A DNA stretch of 64,000 bases, taken from NCBI GenBank assembly GCA_054601695.1, contig BAAHQB010000233.1, forward strand, positions 186,001 to 250,000, given 5' to 3'. Numbering within the stretch: the first letter of the stretch is position 1; the number at the start of each line of letters is the position of its first letter. This document shows, in pieces, positions 1 to 62,360 of this stretch. Below the pieces are notes generated by a model, which worked only from the letters and a program-made list of their open reading frames with translations, did no database searches and was not told where the DNA came from. This stretch comes from Amorphochlora amoebiformis (taxonomy: Eukaryota > Cercozoa > Chlorarachniophyceae). Both the position numbers and the translations under genes were made by a program.

Positions 1-39
1 TGTATATATATGTATGTAATGTATGTATATATATATATA

Positions 40-78
<39 letters not shown>

Positions 79-155
79 GACTTTGTCTATCCTGTCTCTC
101 GCTATCCCTCTCTCTCTCTCTCTTGCCTATTCCATATATATATATATATATATGT

Positions 156-198
<43 letters not shown>

Positions 199-416
199 AT
201 ATTCAAATATATATATTACATATATATATATATATATATATATATTATACATATATGTATATAGTCATGTATATATATATATATATTATATATCTATATA
301 TATCTTTCTCTATATACATATATATCTTTATATATATATATATATATTTATATATCTTTCTCTATATACATATATATCTTACTATATATATATATTCAAT
401 ATATATATTCAATGTG

Positions 417-27645
<27,229 letters not shown>

Positions 27646-27724
27646 CCGTAAGTTATCACGCTGAGTGACCCGTGTCCGAAGAAAGGACACGTGCCATATT
27701 AAAAGGTCGGCTGACCAGCGAGGC
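27646..27724. promoter_or_regulatory. Compact divergent promoter between IleRS and ATM1 genes
   Basis: Only 79 bp separate the proposed start codons of the two divergent genes. The interval holds a perfect inverted repeat, CGTGTCC at 27671-27677 and GGACACG at 27685-27691, separated by seven bases. The second arm overlaps a palindromic CACGTG (27688-27693), a classic bHLH/bZIP E-box or G-box core. An A/T stretch ATATTAAAA follows near 27696 and a GGTC/GACC dyad near 27704. The role is inferred from position; if the IleRS first exon is wrong the intergenic region is longer. Confidence 0.45.
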
Positions 27725-48488
<20,764 letters not shown>

Positions 48489-49189
48489 GACTAAGTGTAG
48501 ATCACGCGTATCACACACTGATCCCCAGGCTCAGACGCCGGCTAGCCATATCTAGATATTATCTAGATTATAGATATTTAACTTTTAAGCATTGATCAAT
48601 TACGGGCGACGAACAATGAACATCACGCATATGAGTCGAATTATGTGCTGGTTGTGTGCTGATGATTTTTATGTAGCCTCATATACCAGATCCAGTTCCC
48701 GCGGAAAACGTACAGACTTAATATATCAGTGAACATGACAGACTGAGTCTATCTATTTGTCTATATCCTAGATATCTCGTACACCAACAAGTATACAATT
48801 ATAGAATTGCAAGAGAAGTATAACTAATCAGTATGTATATTACTCTAGTTACTATTTTGTACTAAGTATAATTCCGTTTATACTAAGTTTAAGTTCGTTA
48901 CAGAATCACTCCAAGTGATATAATATCGTTGAGATGGTTTATAAAATTTCGTTTATTTGAAATTGAAAGTTTCAATCTGCAATATCGTAGTAAAGACTGT
49001 AGCCAATACTACCATACTGTATCACTGGCTCGAGATAGTACTTCATTTGGTGCTAGATCAGAGTGGATGATGAGACGTAAAATAACTAGATAAGCTTAAA
49101 CTCAGTACATGATGCAATAATAGCTTAGAATCTAGAGAATAGGGCAATGTATTCTAAGGGCAATATCATTGAAATAAAAGTAAATGGTA
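48489..49189. other. Convergent intergenic region between ATM1 and VMA12
   Basis: About 700 bp of mostly unique, repeat-poor, A/T-leaning sequence between the ATM1 stop and the VMA12 stop. It must hold both 3' untranslated regions. No open frame with recognisable conservation was found on either strand. An AATAAA-like string was not convincingly placed for either gene. It is among the longest repeat-free stretches in the window. Confidence 0.6.
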
Positions 49190-49546
49190 TCATGTAAAGC
49201 CTCGTCGTCGCCGTGGCGCTTGTTTCGGCGCTTCCTTACTTGTTGGAGCTGTGTTTATTATTGTTATATTTATTATTGTCCCTTAAAAAATAGATAATTC
49301 GATTATTTACATTCATAATAGGACATGGATAATATATATCACATATATATGTATATCTATTATAATATGTTATAGTATATTATACACTCATGTGCGCATA
49401 TGTTTTCATGTATATGAGCATGAGTGGATATATGCTGTGTTAATAAATATCCAAAATAACCTTGGTACTTCTTCTTTTCTTTCTTGGCAGCCTGAATATT
49501 ACACAGAATATGTATATATATTATATATATATATATATACATATAC

Positions 49547-49591
<45 letters not shown>

Positions 49592-49990
49592 ATGTACATG
49601 TTGTCAGAACACACATATACATGTACATATACACACATATACATATATGTATATATATATGTGTATGGAATACATATATTGTCATAATATATACATATAT
49701 ATATATATATTAATAAATATATTTATATTTATGTATTTGTATACATACCTTCATATTATATATATACATACTCACACACATATATGCACATGCATCAATA
49801 TATTGATGAAATATTTATATACATAAGCATGCTCATATACTTATATAAATAGATAATAAAGTACAATATATGATTTGCACACAATTATAAACCTAGAAAT
49901 ATGCATGTATACATGTACAGTATACAATATATATATATATATATATATGAATGTATACATACAATATATATATATATAAAACATATATAT

Positions 49991-50032
<42 letters not shown>

Positions 50033-50961
50033 GAATATCATTTGAGAGAGAGTTGAGAACATACAAGTATGTACTCAACAAATTATGGATAATATTGTAT
50101 TTGCATGTATCGCGTGCATACATATACTTAATGTAATAATATATTTTGATATATATTATATATATATATATATAGATATACATACATATATATAAATATA
50201 TAAATATACGTATATATATATATATATATAGATATGTACCTAAATGTATGCTTGCACTTGTTTAAATATCTACATTACATTTGAATTTTTGAATATGCAT
50301 GTGAGTACATATATACATATATATGTATTGTATATATCTATATTTCATATATATATATATATAATATATACATATATATATGTATATATACATATATGTA
50401 TATGTAAATACATATACATATATACACTTATATAAACATAAACTTCTCAAAACATACACCCACATACATATATGTGTAACTGTATCTTTTTTACATATAT
50501 ATATATATATATATGTTTATATATATATGTATATATATAATATATACCTTGTTATTCCACATAGCCACTCTTTCTTCCCTTGCGATGAGTAGAATAGTCT
50601 CTATCACCTACATATGTGTATTCATATTATATATATATATATATCATTATATATACACATATGTATATTAATATATATATATATACATATATATGTATAT
50701 ATATACAGTACTAATAATAATACCTGAGCATTATATTTCTACGTGTTAATATATGTGTTTATATATGTATATATATATATGCATGTATACATATTATATA
50801 TATATATATATATATATATACATGATTGAATGTGTATATATAAACGTATCCATGTGCATGTTGATATTTTTATTGTTATAGAAGATATATGTCTTTGACC
50901 TTATATAAACATTCGAGTATTCATTGAAATTTACATATAATGTTTGAATTATGTATTTATA

Positions 50962-51001
<40 letters not shown>

Positions 51002-51161
51002 CACATGGATATATTTCTATATATAAATATATACATATATACATACAAATATATATGTATACAAAGGCATATATAAATATAAATATATGCATACACACAT
51101 ATAAATATATATATATATATATATACATATATACATACATCTGCGTATATATATATATATA

Positions 51162-51200
<39 letters not shown>

Positions 51201-51357
51201 TGCGGTGTATAATATATTTACGCATTTATTTTGACTACTTATATTATTCACGGTAGATTTGGGAAAAATTACCAAATTTCCAACGAACGGATGTGGATAT
51301 ATTTATTTATACACACACAAATGTATTATACATATATATTTTATATATATATATATT

Positions 51358-51399
<42 letters not shown>

Positions 51400-51482
51400 T
51401 ACATAGGTATACGTATACTAGCATACTGATATACACATGTTTATATGATATTCATTTATATTACATGAGGAATTTCAACGGG

Positions 51483-51519
<37 letters not shown>

Positions 51520-51541
51520 ATATATCTTAATATATACATGT

Positions 51542-51587
<46 letters not shown>

Positions 51588-51598
51588 TTACGTACGTT

Positions 51599-51630
<32 letters not shown>

Positions 51631-51742
51631 TCTATATGTCAGCATAAATATACAGAATTTATATATTTATACCACTTGACCGGAATTTCAGCAGTTCCTA
51701 TATACAATTATATATATATATATATATAATTACACACACATT

Positions 51743-51778
<36 letters not shown>

Positions 51779-51805
51779 ATATATATATATATTATATATA
51801 TATAT

Positions 51806-51902
<97 letters not shown>

Positions 51903-52148
51903 TATATGTATATGATTCGAGCAAGAATACCAGAATTCCAATAAGTCCCATAGCCCCCATAATGACTGGGATAACATCGCTATCTGGAAAAGCGGTTTTA
52001 CCGGCCTAAGTACATAATCTACATATTCATATATATATATATATACATATGTATATAAATACATATATGTATACATATATACATATTCATATGGAAATAT
52101 ATATATATATATATGTATGATATATATATATATATGTATATATCATAC

Positions 52149-52179
<31 letters not shown>

Positions 52180-52263
52180 ATATATACATATATGTATATA
52201 TAGATGTGTCTATATCAATGTATATATATACATATATACATAACATATACACCTATTCATACC

Positions 52264-52308
<45 letters not shown>

Positions 52309-52422
52309 CATATATATATACATACATATATATATATATATATATACATGCATACATATATATTTATGTATACTTACCCAGTATAATACAAAGAATGAGG
52401 TTCCCATAAGCAGAAGAATATT

Positions 52423-52464
<42 letters not shown>

Positions 52465-52648
52465 TATTTATGTATATTTACCCAGTATAATACAAAGAAT
52501 GAGGTTCCCATAAGCAGAAGAATATTCACACCCAGCCCTAACTCCATCGTAAGCGACTAAATATATATATATATATAGTTATATATACATGTAATAATAT
52601 ATATATATATATATTATATATATATATACATATATATAGTAATGTATA

Positions 52649-52698
<50 letters not shown>

Positions 52699-53260
52699 TT
52701 GAGCATACATATGTATATGTATGTATGGTATGTATGTATGTTTCTAATATCTACAAATATATAATATATATGTATATATTTATATATATATATATATATA
52801 ATAAATATATACATATATATATATACATATCTATATATTTACATATATATAAATGATAAATATTATATATACACATATATGCGCATAGGATTTTACACGT
52901 CTAGACATGCTCCTACAGCCCATCTAACCCTAGCCTAACCTAAGCCTAAGCCTACGCCTAAGCCTAAGCCTAACTGTAACCCTTACCCTAGCCGAACCTG
53001 ATCGAAGCCAACCCTGCCTAGCCTAATCCCAACCCCTGACCCTAACCCTGATTCTAACAGAGTCAACGGTCCTCGGACTAAGACGTGCTGAATAATCTGA
53101 TCCTAATTCAGCTCCTAACCCTAGCCATAACCTACGTAGCTAACCTAAACCCTAGTCTAGTCCGACCTAACCCTAACCCTAACCTAACCGTAGCCAACCC
53201 TAGCCCTATGTATTATTTAGCACATGTATACATATATAGTGTTATTCATAATATTGATAT

Positions 53261-53304
<44 letters not shown>

Positions 53305-53383
53305 CGTAGAATATGCGGTTCTTTTCGTGAGAGAAGAGAGGGAGAGGAAAGAGAGGGACACATACACACACACATATAAAAGA

Positions 53384-53414
<31 letters not shown>

Positions 53415-53718
53415 TGAGGGAGAAAGGGGGGGGGATGGAGTCGGATAACTATCACTCCCCACGAATATGCTGTATATCTCCATGCGTATATTAAATGACC
53501 TCAAGCAACCAAGCAAATATATACATATATGTGGAATGTTGTGAAATATTGAATGAATGTACATATATATATATATATATGTATTATATGCTTGTTTAGT
53601 ACACGTGTATATGAATATACAGGCCGAGTAGATATGTATTGAAAAGATATACAATCCTTAAATAACGCATAAGTATACTATACCTTATATTCATGTGCAC
53701 AATAGATGCGCTAGTTGG

Positions 53719-53762
<44 letters not shown>

Positions 53763-53903
53763 ATATATATATGTATATACTTATATGCATATGTGTATAA
53801 ATACACACATGAATATAACATATTATATATATACATATACAATATACACACACACACATATATATGTATATATGTGTATATACCTATATATATATATACA
53901 CAC

Positions 53904-53939
<36 letters not shown>

Positions 53940-54388
53940 TATATCTGTATATCCGTATTAATCATGCGTATATATTTATATATATACACATATATGTATA
54001 TATGTAATCTTTCTGCACACCTTCATTCCTGAGTCTTTCTCCTTGGGTGGCCCGAATAATAAAAGCCTTTTTTTTGTCGATAAATTATTTAAGGAAAACG
54101 AGAAGTTTAGATTTATTAAATTAATACATATGCATATACTTTATCCTTTACCTATCTTGCTTGAGCTGCAAATCTTCTAGTTTTCGAAGGAAAGCTGGAT
54201 TTCTATTCTCAACCTATATACATATTATACTTTTAGTGTATATATATATGTAATATATATATATATATATGTATAGATAAATGCTTAGATGTTTCAAACC
54301 TTATTTGTAGCTATTATATGTTATATGTATAGTATACATATTAATATATATATATATATGTATATATATATTTATTTATATATATATT

Positions 54389-54431
<43 letters not shown>

Positions 54432-54448
54432 TTAACATCGACATACAA

Positions 54449-54483
<35 letters not shown>

Positions 54484-54484
54484 A

Positions 54485-54530
<46 letters not shown>

Positions 54531-54736
54531 TTACATGTACATATATAACTGCATATAAATTCACACTATGTATACATCCAACATCGACTTATATAGAAAT
54601 CTATACACCAATATATATATATATATACATATATATATTTATATATATATATATATATACAGATATTCATATTTGTATATGTAAGACATACATATAAACA
54701 CATATATTTACATATATATAATATATATATATATAT

Positions 54737-54771
<35 letters not shown>

Positions 54772-54845
54772 GATATATTGTATTGTGGCACCTACACGTG
54801 GATATCATATATTTATGCGAATATTATACACGCAAATGTATGCAC

Positions 54846-54876
<31 letters not shown>

Positions 54877-54996
54877 TTATTATTTATGTACACTTTTACA
54901 TGCATACGTACATATATAATTAATTATGTACATAATATAATAGTACATATATATATGTATATATATATATCGTGCAAATATATATGTGCAGATGTG

Positions 54997-55029
<33 letters not shown>

Positions 55030-55173
55030 TTCACCTCTTTCTCCTCCGGAAACGATATTTCCGAGCCTTCTAATAGTTCAAATAAGTATCCTGAGTGGTC
55101 CTAATGTATGTATTTATTTACATACAAACAATATATATATATACAAATACACACACACATATATATGTATATA

Positions 55174-55239
<66 letters not shown>

Positions 55240-55303
55240 GCACTAATACAACATATTGATTATGTAAATAATGTTTATATGCATGATGTATATATATATA
55301 TAT

Positions 55304-55337
<34 letters not shown>

Positions 55338-55354
55338 GTATACATGTGTATACA

Positions 55355-55387
<33 letters not shown>

Positions 55388-55457
55388 TTATATATATTTT
55401 ATGTAGTATATAAATATATATATTGTATGTTTGTATATTATTTTGCTATACAAATAA

Positions 55458-55507
<50 letters not shown>

Positions 55508-55611
55508 CCAATCTACCCTGCTGCTAACCCTAAACCGAAAACCTCAGCAGACAGCTTTAACTTCCTGAATAACGCGCTTAGCTTATCAGCGTTCTGTTTG
55601 TACATATGCAT
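49190..55611 (-). CDS. VMA12: V-ATPase assembly factor, Vma12/TMEM199 family, 9 exons
   Basis: ER membrane factor that, with Vma22 and Vma21, assembles the V0 sector of the vacuolar proton ATPase. Exons on the minus strand: 55611-55543, 55100-55035, 54213-54152, 54066-54021, 52556-52482, 52005-51931, 50607-50548, 49491-49461, 49248-49190. All phases match; total about 180 residues ending in TGA. The family hallmark is [19 protein letters not shown] followed by [17 protein letters not shown], aligning with the [15 protein letters not shown]...RNPELVARLEKIK region of TMEM199. Two hydrophobic hairpin segments follow: [20 protein letters not shown], and [15 protein letters not shown] continuing into [11 protein letters not shown]. 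The tail is strongly basic (KKEKKKYQ, then PRRRRGFT). The first exon and start codon are the least certain; TMEM199 has about 60 more N-terminal residues. Confidence 0.85.
51235..51710 (-). repeat. Three decayed copies of the VMA12 exon 52005-51931 3' edge
   Basis: Stretches at about 51240-51290, 51455-51490 and 51663-51700 resemble, on the transcribed strand, the exon end around GGACTTATTGGAATTCTGGT and its donor, at roughly 65-75% identity by eye. They lie in the intron after that exon. None gives a better reading frame than the assigned exons. Confidence 0.5.
52372..52429 (-). repeat. Near-identical copy of VMA12 exon 52556-52482 3' part
   Basis: About 50 nt identical to the exon's 3' part and donor region, displaced about 105 bp. 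The copy has donor GTAAGTA against GTAAATA at the assigned exon, and it lacks the 5' part and acceptor. Confidence 0.9.
52482..52556 (-). CDS. VMA12: VMA12 exon with first transmembrane segment
   Basis: Twenty-five codons with acceptor TTAG and donor GTAAATA. The hydrophobic part [18 protein letters not shown] is the first of the two Vma12 membrane helices. A near-identical copy of the exon's 3' part and donor lies about 105 bp downstream in the transcript (52372-52429). The copy's donor reads GTAAGTA, a better consensus than the one assigned here, so exon choice could vary. Confidence 0.85.
52917..53215. repeat. Degenerate (CCTAAG/CCCTAA) array with an embedded element
   Basis: CCTAAGCCTAAG and CCCTAACC variants with an inverted element copy at 53060-53102, inside the VMA12 intron between exons 54066-54021 and 52556-52482. 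Confidence 0.88.
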
Positions 55612-56919
55612 AGGTGTGCATATACATCTACACTCGCATATATATATATATATAATTGTCACAATTATGTACATGTTTATAAATGTACATACAATATTTC
55701 CTTTCCTTCTAACCATCCTTTTCAGTTTGTAGAGGAGAGGACGGGAGGGAAGGACACGTTGGAGGACGGGAAGAGCAAGGCAGAGTACGTGAGAGAGACT
55801 ATTTTACCAATTACATCCATCTTCGCTACCTTAACATTGCTGGGGTTTCTCTCAATTCTATCCCATCCTCCAAATTTCCCCCCCTTCCTCTTCCATTCTC
55901 TCTTCTCCCCTTGAGGGAGTGACATCATGGTAGGAATGAGCTAGGACAGCTAGGGTTTGGGTAAGGGTTGGAGTAAGGGTTTGAACAAGGGATGAGATAC
56001 CTCAAATGTGATCGTATTGTCATTTTTCATTTCAAGAAGCCTACGTATATCAGCGGAATCCTCGGGAGCTAGGCAGGATTAAGGTTGGGTTTAGATACTT
56101 GCAGGATAGGGTTCTGGTTCTGAACAATGAAGCACAATTTCACGTCAATTCAACGAATACAAAATATCACAAGCGCTTTTCCATCCTCCAAACGCTCCCG
56201 CCCCTTTCCTATCCCTTTCATATTTTTCCAGTAAGCCCGAATCAGCAACGAGTTTCCAATATCCCGACCCGACACTGTGACGCTGGGCAGCAAAATATCG
56301 AAAAGAACTTACATGGGGAGGGGAGGGTTGCTATCCGTCGTTCCAATATCCCCATTGCCTGTTTTATGCGCTCAGTCACTCGCAGGGGAGTCTCCATGGT
56401 CGACCCAGCACCACGTCACCACGCGGGCCTGGATTGCTTCGCGGATATGTGGGATATCGAAATTGCATATTTCAGACATCAAAGAATAATATATCAGATA
56501 ATAAAAAGCTCAGGATTCTTCTGGATGTCCCGCGGATGTCCAGCCGCGAAATTCTCACTCGGCACGTGTCATCGCCCCATGGCCGCCGGCGGGGATTTAC
56601 CCCTTTTCTCTGCTCTCAAGTCGGCGGCGGAACGTCTCCAGGGAAGTGAGGACGGAAAGAATGATTTAAATTCTTGTAGACATGTAGCTGAGTCTCTTTT
56701 GGAGCTATATCTATCGGTACACACTTGTACTTGAACGCATGGCGTTTGACACCATTTCTTTTTCCCTCTTACACCACCATCGTGTTTTTAATCTGATTTT
56801 TTTTCGAGTTTCCGATGTATGGTTTCTGCTGTAAACACTCTTGATCTTTTCTGAAAAAAATTATACGCCGTGATCCTGTATCAAACCTGATTTTCTTTTG
56901 CACCCTTCTTATCTCGTAG
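55612..56919. other. Divergent region between VMA12 and the helical-repeat gene, with candidate upstream exons
   Basis: This is unusually non-repetitive DNA for the window. Plus-strand exon candidates: 55726-55788 (polypyrimidine acceptor ending TTTTCAG, 21 codons starting FVEERTGGKDTLEDGKSK, donor GTGAGA), and an open frame from an acceptor at about 56232 to 56716 ending LLELYLS before GTACAC. The second joins the secure exon at 56920 in phase, but its protein is not family-like, and two other frames in the same stretch also look partly coding. The true splice pattern here is unresolved. Confidence 0.4.
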
Positions 56920-57534
56920 ATCCCGGGGTCTTGTCCCCCGCCTTCGGTCATCATCCCTGAGATCATCAACAGACTCCTCGCCCTGGTGAAAGCTCCCAAA
57001 TTAGGGACCGGTCAAAATTCTGCTCCGATCCTCAGCCTTCTCCTACTCAACACACTGGCAAGAGCCCTATTGCAACTCAACATCCAAGTTCCCAACCTAA
57101 ACCCCGGCCTCCAGAGCCTGGTGGAAATCGTTAGGGGCCACATTCAACCAATAGTCAACGGGATTCTCGCCCACTGGCTGGACTCGGTGCACGCGCACGC
57201 GATTGAAGCCCTGGGGCGGATGGCGGAGCTCCAAGGTGGCCTCGGCAATATACTAAGGGATCAACTCAGCACTGCCTCGGCTGCCGAACTCAGGATGCAT
57301 TTGATCAACCCAGCTAAAGCCAAGAAAGGTGAAGTGTGCCCTCTATAAATTGTATCTCATTGCGTGAAGTTTCAGCAGCTGCATTCTAAATGATGCAACA
57401 AGCGCGAAATATAATATATATATATATATATATTGGTTACATATATATATATATGTATATATGTATATATTGATAATATATAGATGTCTATTGTATATAT
57501 ATGTGTGTATATATATGTATATATAAATATTATA

Positions 57535-57582
<48 letters not shown>

Positions 57583-57602
57583 TAATTATATATATAACAT
57601 AA

Positions 57603-57633
<31 letters not shown>

Positions 57634-57965
57634 ATAAATATGTATATATATATTCCTTCCCAGGTCCAAGCACCTCCCTTCAAGCCCTATGTATCCTCAT
57701 CACTCGTATCCTTCCCATGACGACCTCCACTCCTAGCCCCAACCCATCCAACTCAATGGAACTTGAACAAGACTCAAAGCTAACAAGAATCGACCCATCG
57801 AGTAGATCGAGTGACTTCCGGTCCGAGATCTCTGCTCTGGTGGTTTCGGCCCTGCCTCTTCCTCTCCCCTTGTCCACGACTCGCATGGTGGTGCAGCGAT
57901 TGTTGCCAACCATTGGGCCTTCTCCGAGGGTCGTTAGTGCCGTGGGGGATCTATGGAAGATGCAG
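56920..57965 (+). CDS. Two long exons of the helical-repeat gene
   Basis: Exon 56920-57328 (acceptor CTCGTAG, donor GTGAAG) is the longest confirmed exon in the window, 136 codons. It is rich in Leu/Ala helices ([33 protein letters not shown]). It joins 57664-57965 (acceptor TTCCCAG, donor GTACAT), which contains a Ser/Pro-rich loop and a second helical part, [15 protein letters not shown]. Both have high GC content compared with the surrounding introns, and the phases agree (1 to 1). Confidence 0.8.
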
Positions 57966-58365
57966 GTACATAAAAAATGACGCACGGTATTGGGTAGTTA
58001 TAATTTTGGATATTTATCGTTTTGGATAGTTATCGTTTTGGGTAGTTGTCGTTTTGGGTAGTTATCGTTTCGGGTAGTTATCATTTAAGGTAATTTTAGT
58101 TTTGGTCTTCGAATAGTGGCTTTGTAATGTGAATTTATGTGCCTCTGAAAGGTGGAGAGGATGAAAAAGAAGGATAAAGAAATCGAGGTAATGTTTAAAA
58201 TACACATATACATATGTACATATGTGTGTATGTACACATAATACATACATATATACACACATAATATATATGAAAATATATATATTTATATTTAAATATA
58301 TATATATATATATATATGTATAAACAATATATGAAAAATTATATAAATTGCATAACAATATATGT

Positions 58366-58397
<32 letters not shown>

Positions 58398-58400
58398 TGA

Positions 58401-58479
<79 letters not shown>

Positions 58480-58869
58480 TATATACGTCTATGCTTATGC
58501 GACAATGTATGTAGTAATATAAAGCTTTCATATACGTGTATATATATCCTATCCTATTCACCAGGAAGTCAAGGCTTTGTCATCACAGCAGCAAAAGAAG
58601 AAGAAAAGGGGAAGGGGTCGATCTCACGACCCTAACGACAAGACATGGGTCTGTTTTGCGGTTATGTGTCAGGTGTATGGAGGCTTGGAGCATAAGGAGG
58701 TTAGGCTAATTGATCTTATAACCATGTGTTCTATACAAACCCACATATATATATATATATGTATGTATATAAATGTATAAATATATACATATGTATATAT
58801 ATATATATAATATATATACATATATATATATATGTATATATATTTAGTATGTATACATTTGTATTTATG

Positions 58870-58902
<33 letters not shown>

Positions 58903-59406
58903 TAAATACATTCATGTATACATATATTTAGTTATTTATACATTTGTATATATATATATTATATATATATATATATATACATGTATAAATACTTCCATGC
59001 ATACATACACACACACACATATATATATGTATATATATATATATATATGTCTTCATGCAAAGATGTGTACATAAATGTATATATATATATATATAATATA
59101 TATATATATATTATATATATATATATATATATGTATATATTAAAGACGTGAATCTTGCACAAAATATGCGCACATATATTGAAAATCTATAATATTACAT
59201 ACATATATATATATATTTATATATATATATATATATCTATGTAATATATATATGTGTACATTATATGTAATATATATATATATATATCTATATATGTATC
59301 TTTATATAGATATACATGCATACGTACATACATATGTATATGTATGTATATGTATAAATATATTATATATATATATATATATAAATATATTTATATATAT
59401 ATATAT

Positions 59407-59480
<74 letters not shown>

Positions 59481-60979
59481 GTATATATATATATATATAA
59501 TATATATATATATATATGTTATGTGTAAAGATGATGTGTATATTTGTATGTACGTGAATACTTTTTAAAGCCATACATCTGATGCATAGGTATAAATTTA
59601 TGTATGTGTACGTATGTAAATACTACACGCATACATTATTGTAAAGATTTGTGTATACATAAATACCGTATACCTCCATTAAGATATATGTATGCTTTCA
59701 CAAACATGCTATTGTATATATACACATGTATATCATATCTATATAATATGCCATACATACATACGTAAACACATAACATTCACATACGTATCAACATGCG
59801 TCAAACAGGCATCATCATGCGACTCTTGGATGGTCGAAATGTGCCGCTTTGGCCTGGAAAGCCCCGACCCTCTGGTCCGGAAAAGGGCCGTTTTCCTCCT
59901 CCGAGCACGCCTAGCGCTTGGAGTTAACAAGGGGTTGGTACCCTCCGAGGTGTGGTTAGGGTATCTGGATGTTGTGGAGACTCTGGAAGAGCACGGAGTC
60001 CACTTAATTTCCAACGGTAAGATGAGTAATATGTGAGATAAGGGATATGTAAAATAGGAAATATATGAGATCAGGGATGCGTGAGAAACGGGATACTTGA
60101 GATAAGGGATATGTGAGATTAGAGATCTGTGAGATGAGATATGTATGATAAATATATGTTCGATGAGAGATGTGTAATGGGATGTGTGAGGTATGGGATA
60201 TGAGAGATGAGAGGTCTGTAATATATGCGACTAGCTGTTGACTTCCACCCCACTAGATAACGTAATCTTTCAGCTCACAATGTACAAACCTTTTGATACA
60301 GTTTGGGAACGGAAGAGCACACTCCTCGCTCTAGCCTCTCCAGGATTAGTATCTACCCCACCCTAACCTCAAACCTAACTAAACCTAGCCCTAACAGTAA
60401 CCCTAAGCCCTTCTGAGTCAATGGTCCTCGGACTAAGACATGCTGAATAATCTGATCCTAAACCTAACTCTAATTCTAACCTACTAATAGTCCTAATTCC
60501 AAATCTATCCCCAAGGCTCAGTGGATACGCACTGTCATCTCTATCGCAATGGTATTATATCAAATGTTATATATGGCACCCATTCTCTCCAAGTTATCTC
60601 TTACTAAGTTATAGTTCTCTTGTTCCATCTACCTCCCCCTCTTCCCTTCTTTTTCTCTCTATCTACATATATGTGTGTGTTTTTGTATACATATGTTATG
60701 TATATATATATATATATATTTATATATATACACATATAAAGTAAATAAAAACAATGTGTACCAGAAAAAATATGTACATATTATATACATACATGCTATA
60801 TGTATATGCGTAACTCGCATATATATATATATATTATATTATAATTAACGTGTATCAGTATATTTATGCACATGTATATATTGTACACATGTGTTGTGTA
60901 TATGTAAGATCACATATGTAACATACGTATTATATGCATGTATATATAATATACATATATATATATACATATATAAAAA

Positions 60980-61027
<48 letters not shown>

Positions 61028-61057
61028 CATATATACATATATACACACATATATATG

Positions 61058-61137
<80 letters not shown>

Positions 61138-61349
61138 TATATATATATGTGTATATGTATATATGTGTACATACGGATAGGCATGTACTGTCATAACTAT
61201 ACGATATGTGCATACGTGTACATAGATATGTGCATATATGTACACATATGTTACATAGTATATGCACATAGCATATTATATTTATATAATATATATATAT
61301 ATATATATAGATATATACATACAATATTATATATATATATATTTTATAC

Positions 61350-61381
<32 letters not shown>

Positions 61382-61913
61382 CTCACGTACACGCACACAC
61401 ACACATATATATATACGTATTACCTGACCTAAACCCCTAACTCTACCCCTCCTAACTCTAACCCTATCCCTAACGCTAACGCTAACTCAGCGACACAAGA
61501 ATTGGGCTGTGCGAAAGTCATTGGTTCGATCATTTGCTGAGAGGTGTGAAGAATGGGGCAAGAATGGCCATCTGGAGAGAGTTCTTACACTTTCCTTTCT
61601 CTCTGTTGTGGTATATTTATATCCATGTACTATACATGTATATATGATGTATTTATGTGTTAACGTATACATATATGCAATTAAATGTAAATATAAATGT
61701 GAATATTTGTAAGAAAAGCTATTTATATGGATGGAATATCTAACATATAAATGTATATATATATATATAACAAAATATATTGTACATAAGTTTTTGAGGT
61801 ACATCATATATTCATATATAATATATCTAATATATATTAGATTATAGAAATATATAGAGATATATGTATAGAAGTATGTATATATATATATGTGTATAGA
61901 TATGCATAGATAG

Positions 61914-61955
<42 letters not shown>

Positions 61956-62070
61956 AAATATATATGAATACAACCGTAGATGAAGTTTCTAGACGCACCA
62001 ATTCTATACAAGGTGATAAACACCAAACACTATTAACATAATATATATATATATATACAATATATGTATA

Positions 62071-62103
<33 letters not shown>

Positions 62104-62109
62104 TATAGA

Positions 62110-62147
<38 letters not shown>

Positions 62148-62221
62148 ATGTATGTATGTATATTTATTTATTTAGATATATTGTATATTTACAGATGCAT
62201 ATATACACAGAACACACACGC

Positions 62222-62269
<48 letters not shown>

Positions 62270-62320
62270 CTATATAATACATATTATATACATATATGAT
62301 ATATATATATATATATGATA

Positions 62321-62360
<40 letters not shown>

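Noticed and set aside
49893-50183. Minus- and plus-strand frames around 50040-50100 (FERELRTYK or [11 protein letters not shown])
   Set aside because: Both look partly non-repetitive, but VMA12 exons 50607-50548 and 49491-49461 join in phase without them and neither has convincing splice borders.
53462-53512. Possible VMA12 exon on the minus strand ([14 protein letters not shown] frame)
   Set aside because: The flanking exons 54066-54021 and 52556-52482 already join in phase 0, and no good donor was found for this segment.
53689-53715. Possible 27-nt VMA12 microexon (RIYCAHEYK)
   Set aside because: It has AG/GT borders and would keep phase, but nothing in the family requires it; it is left as an unproven alternative exon.
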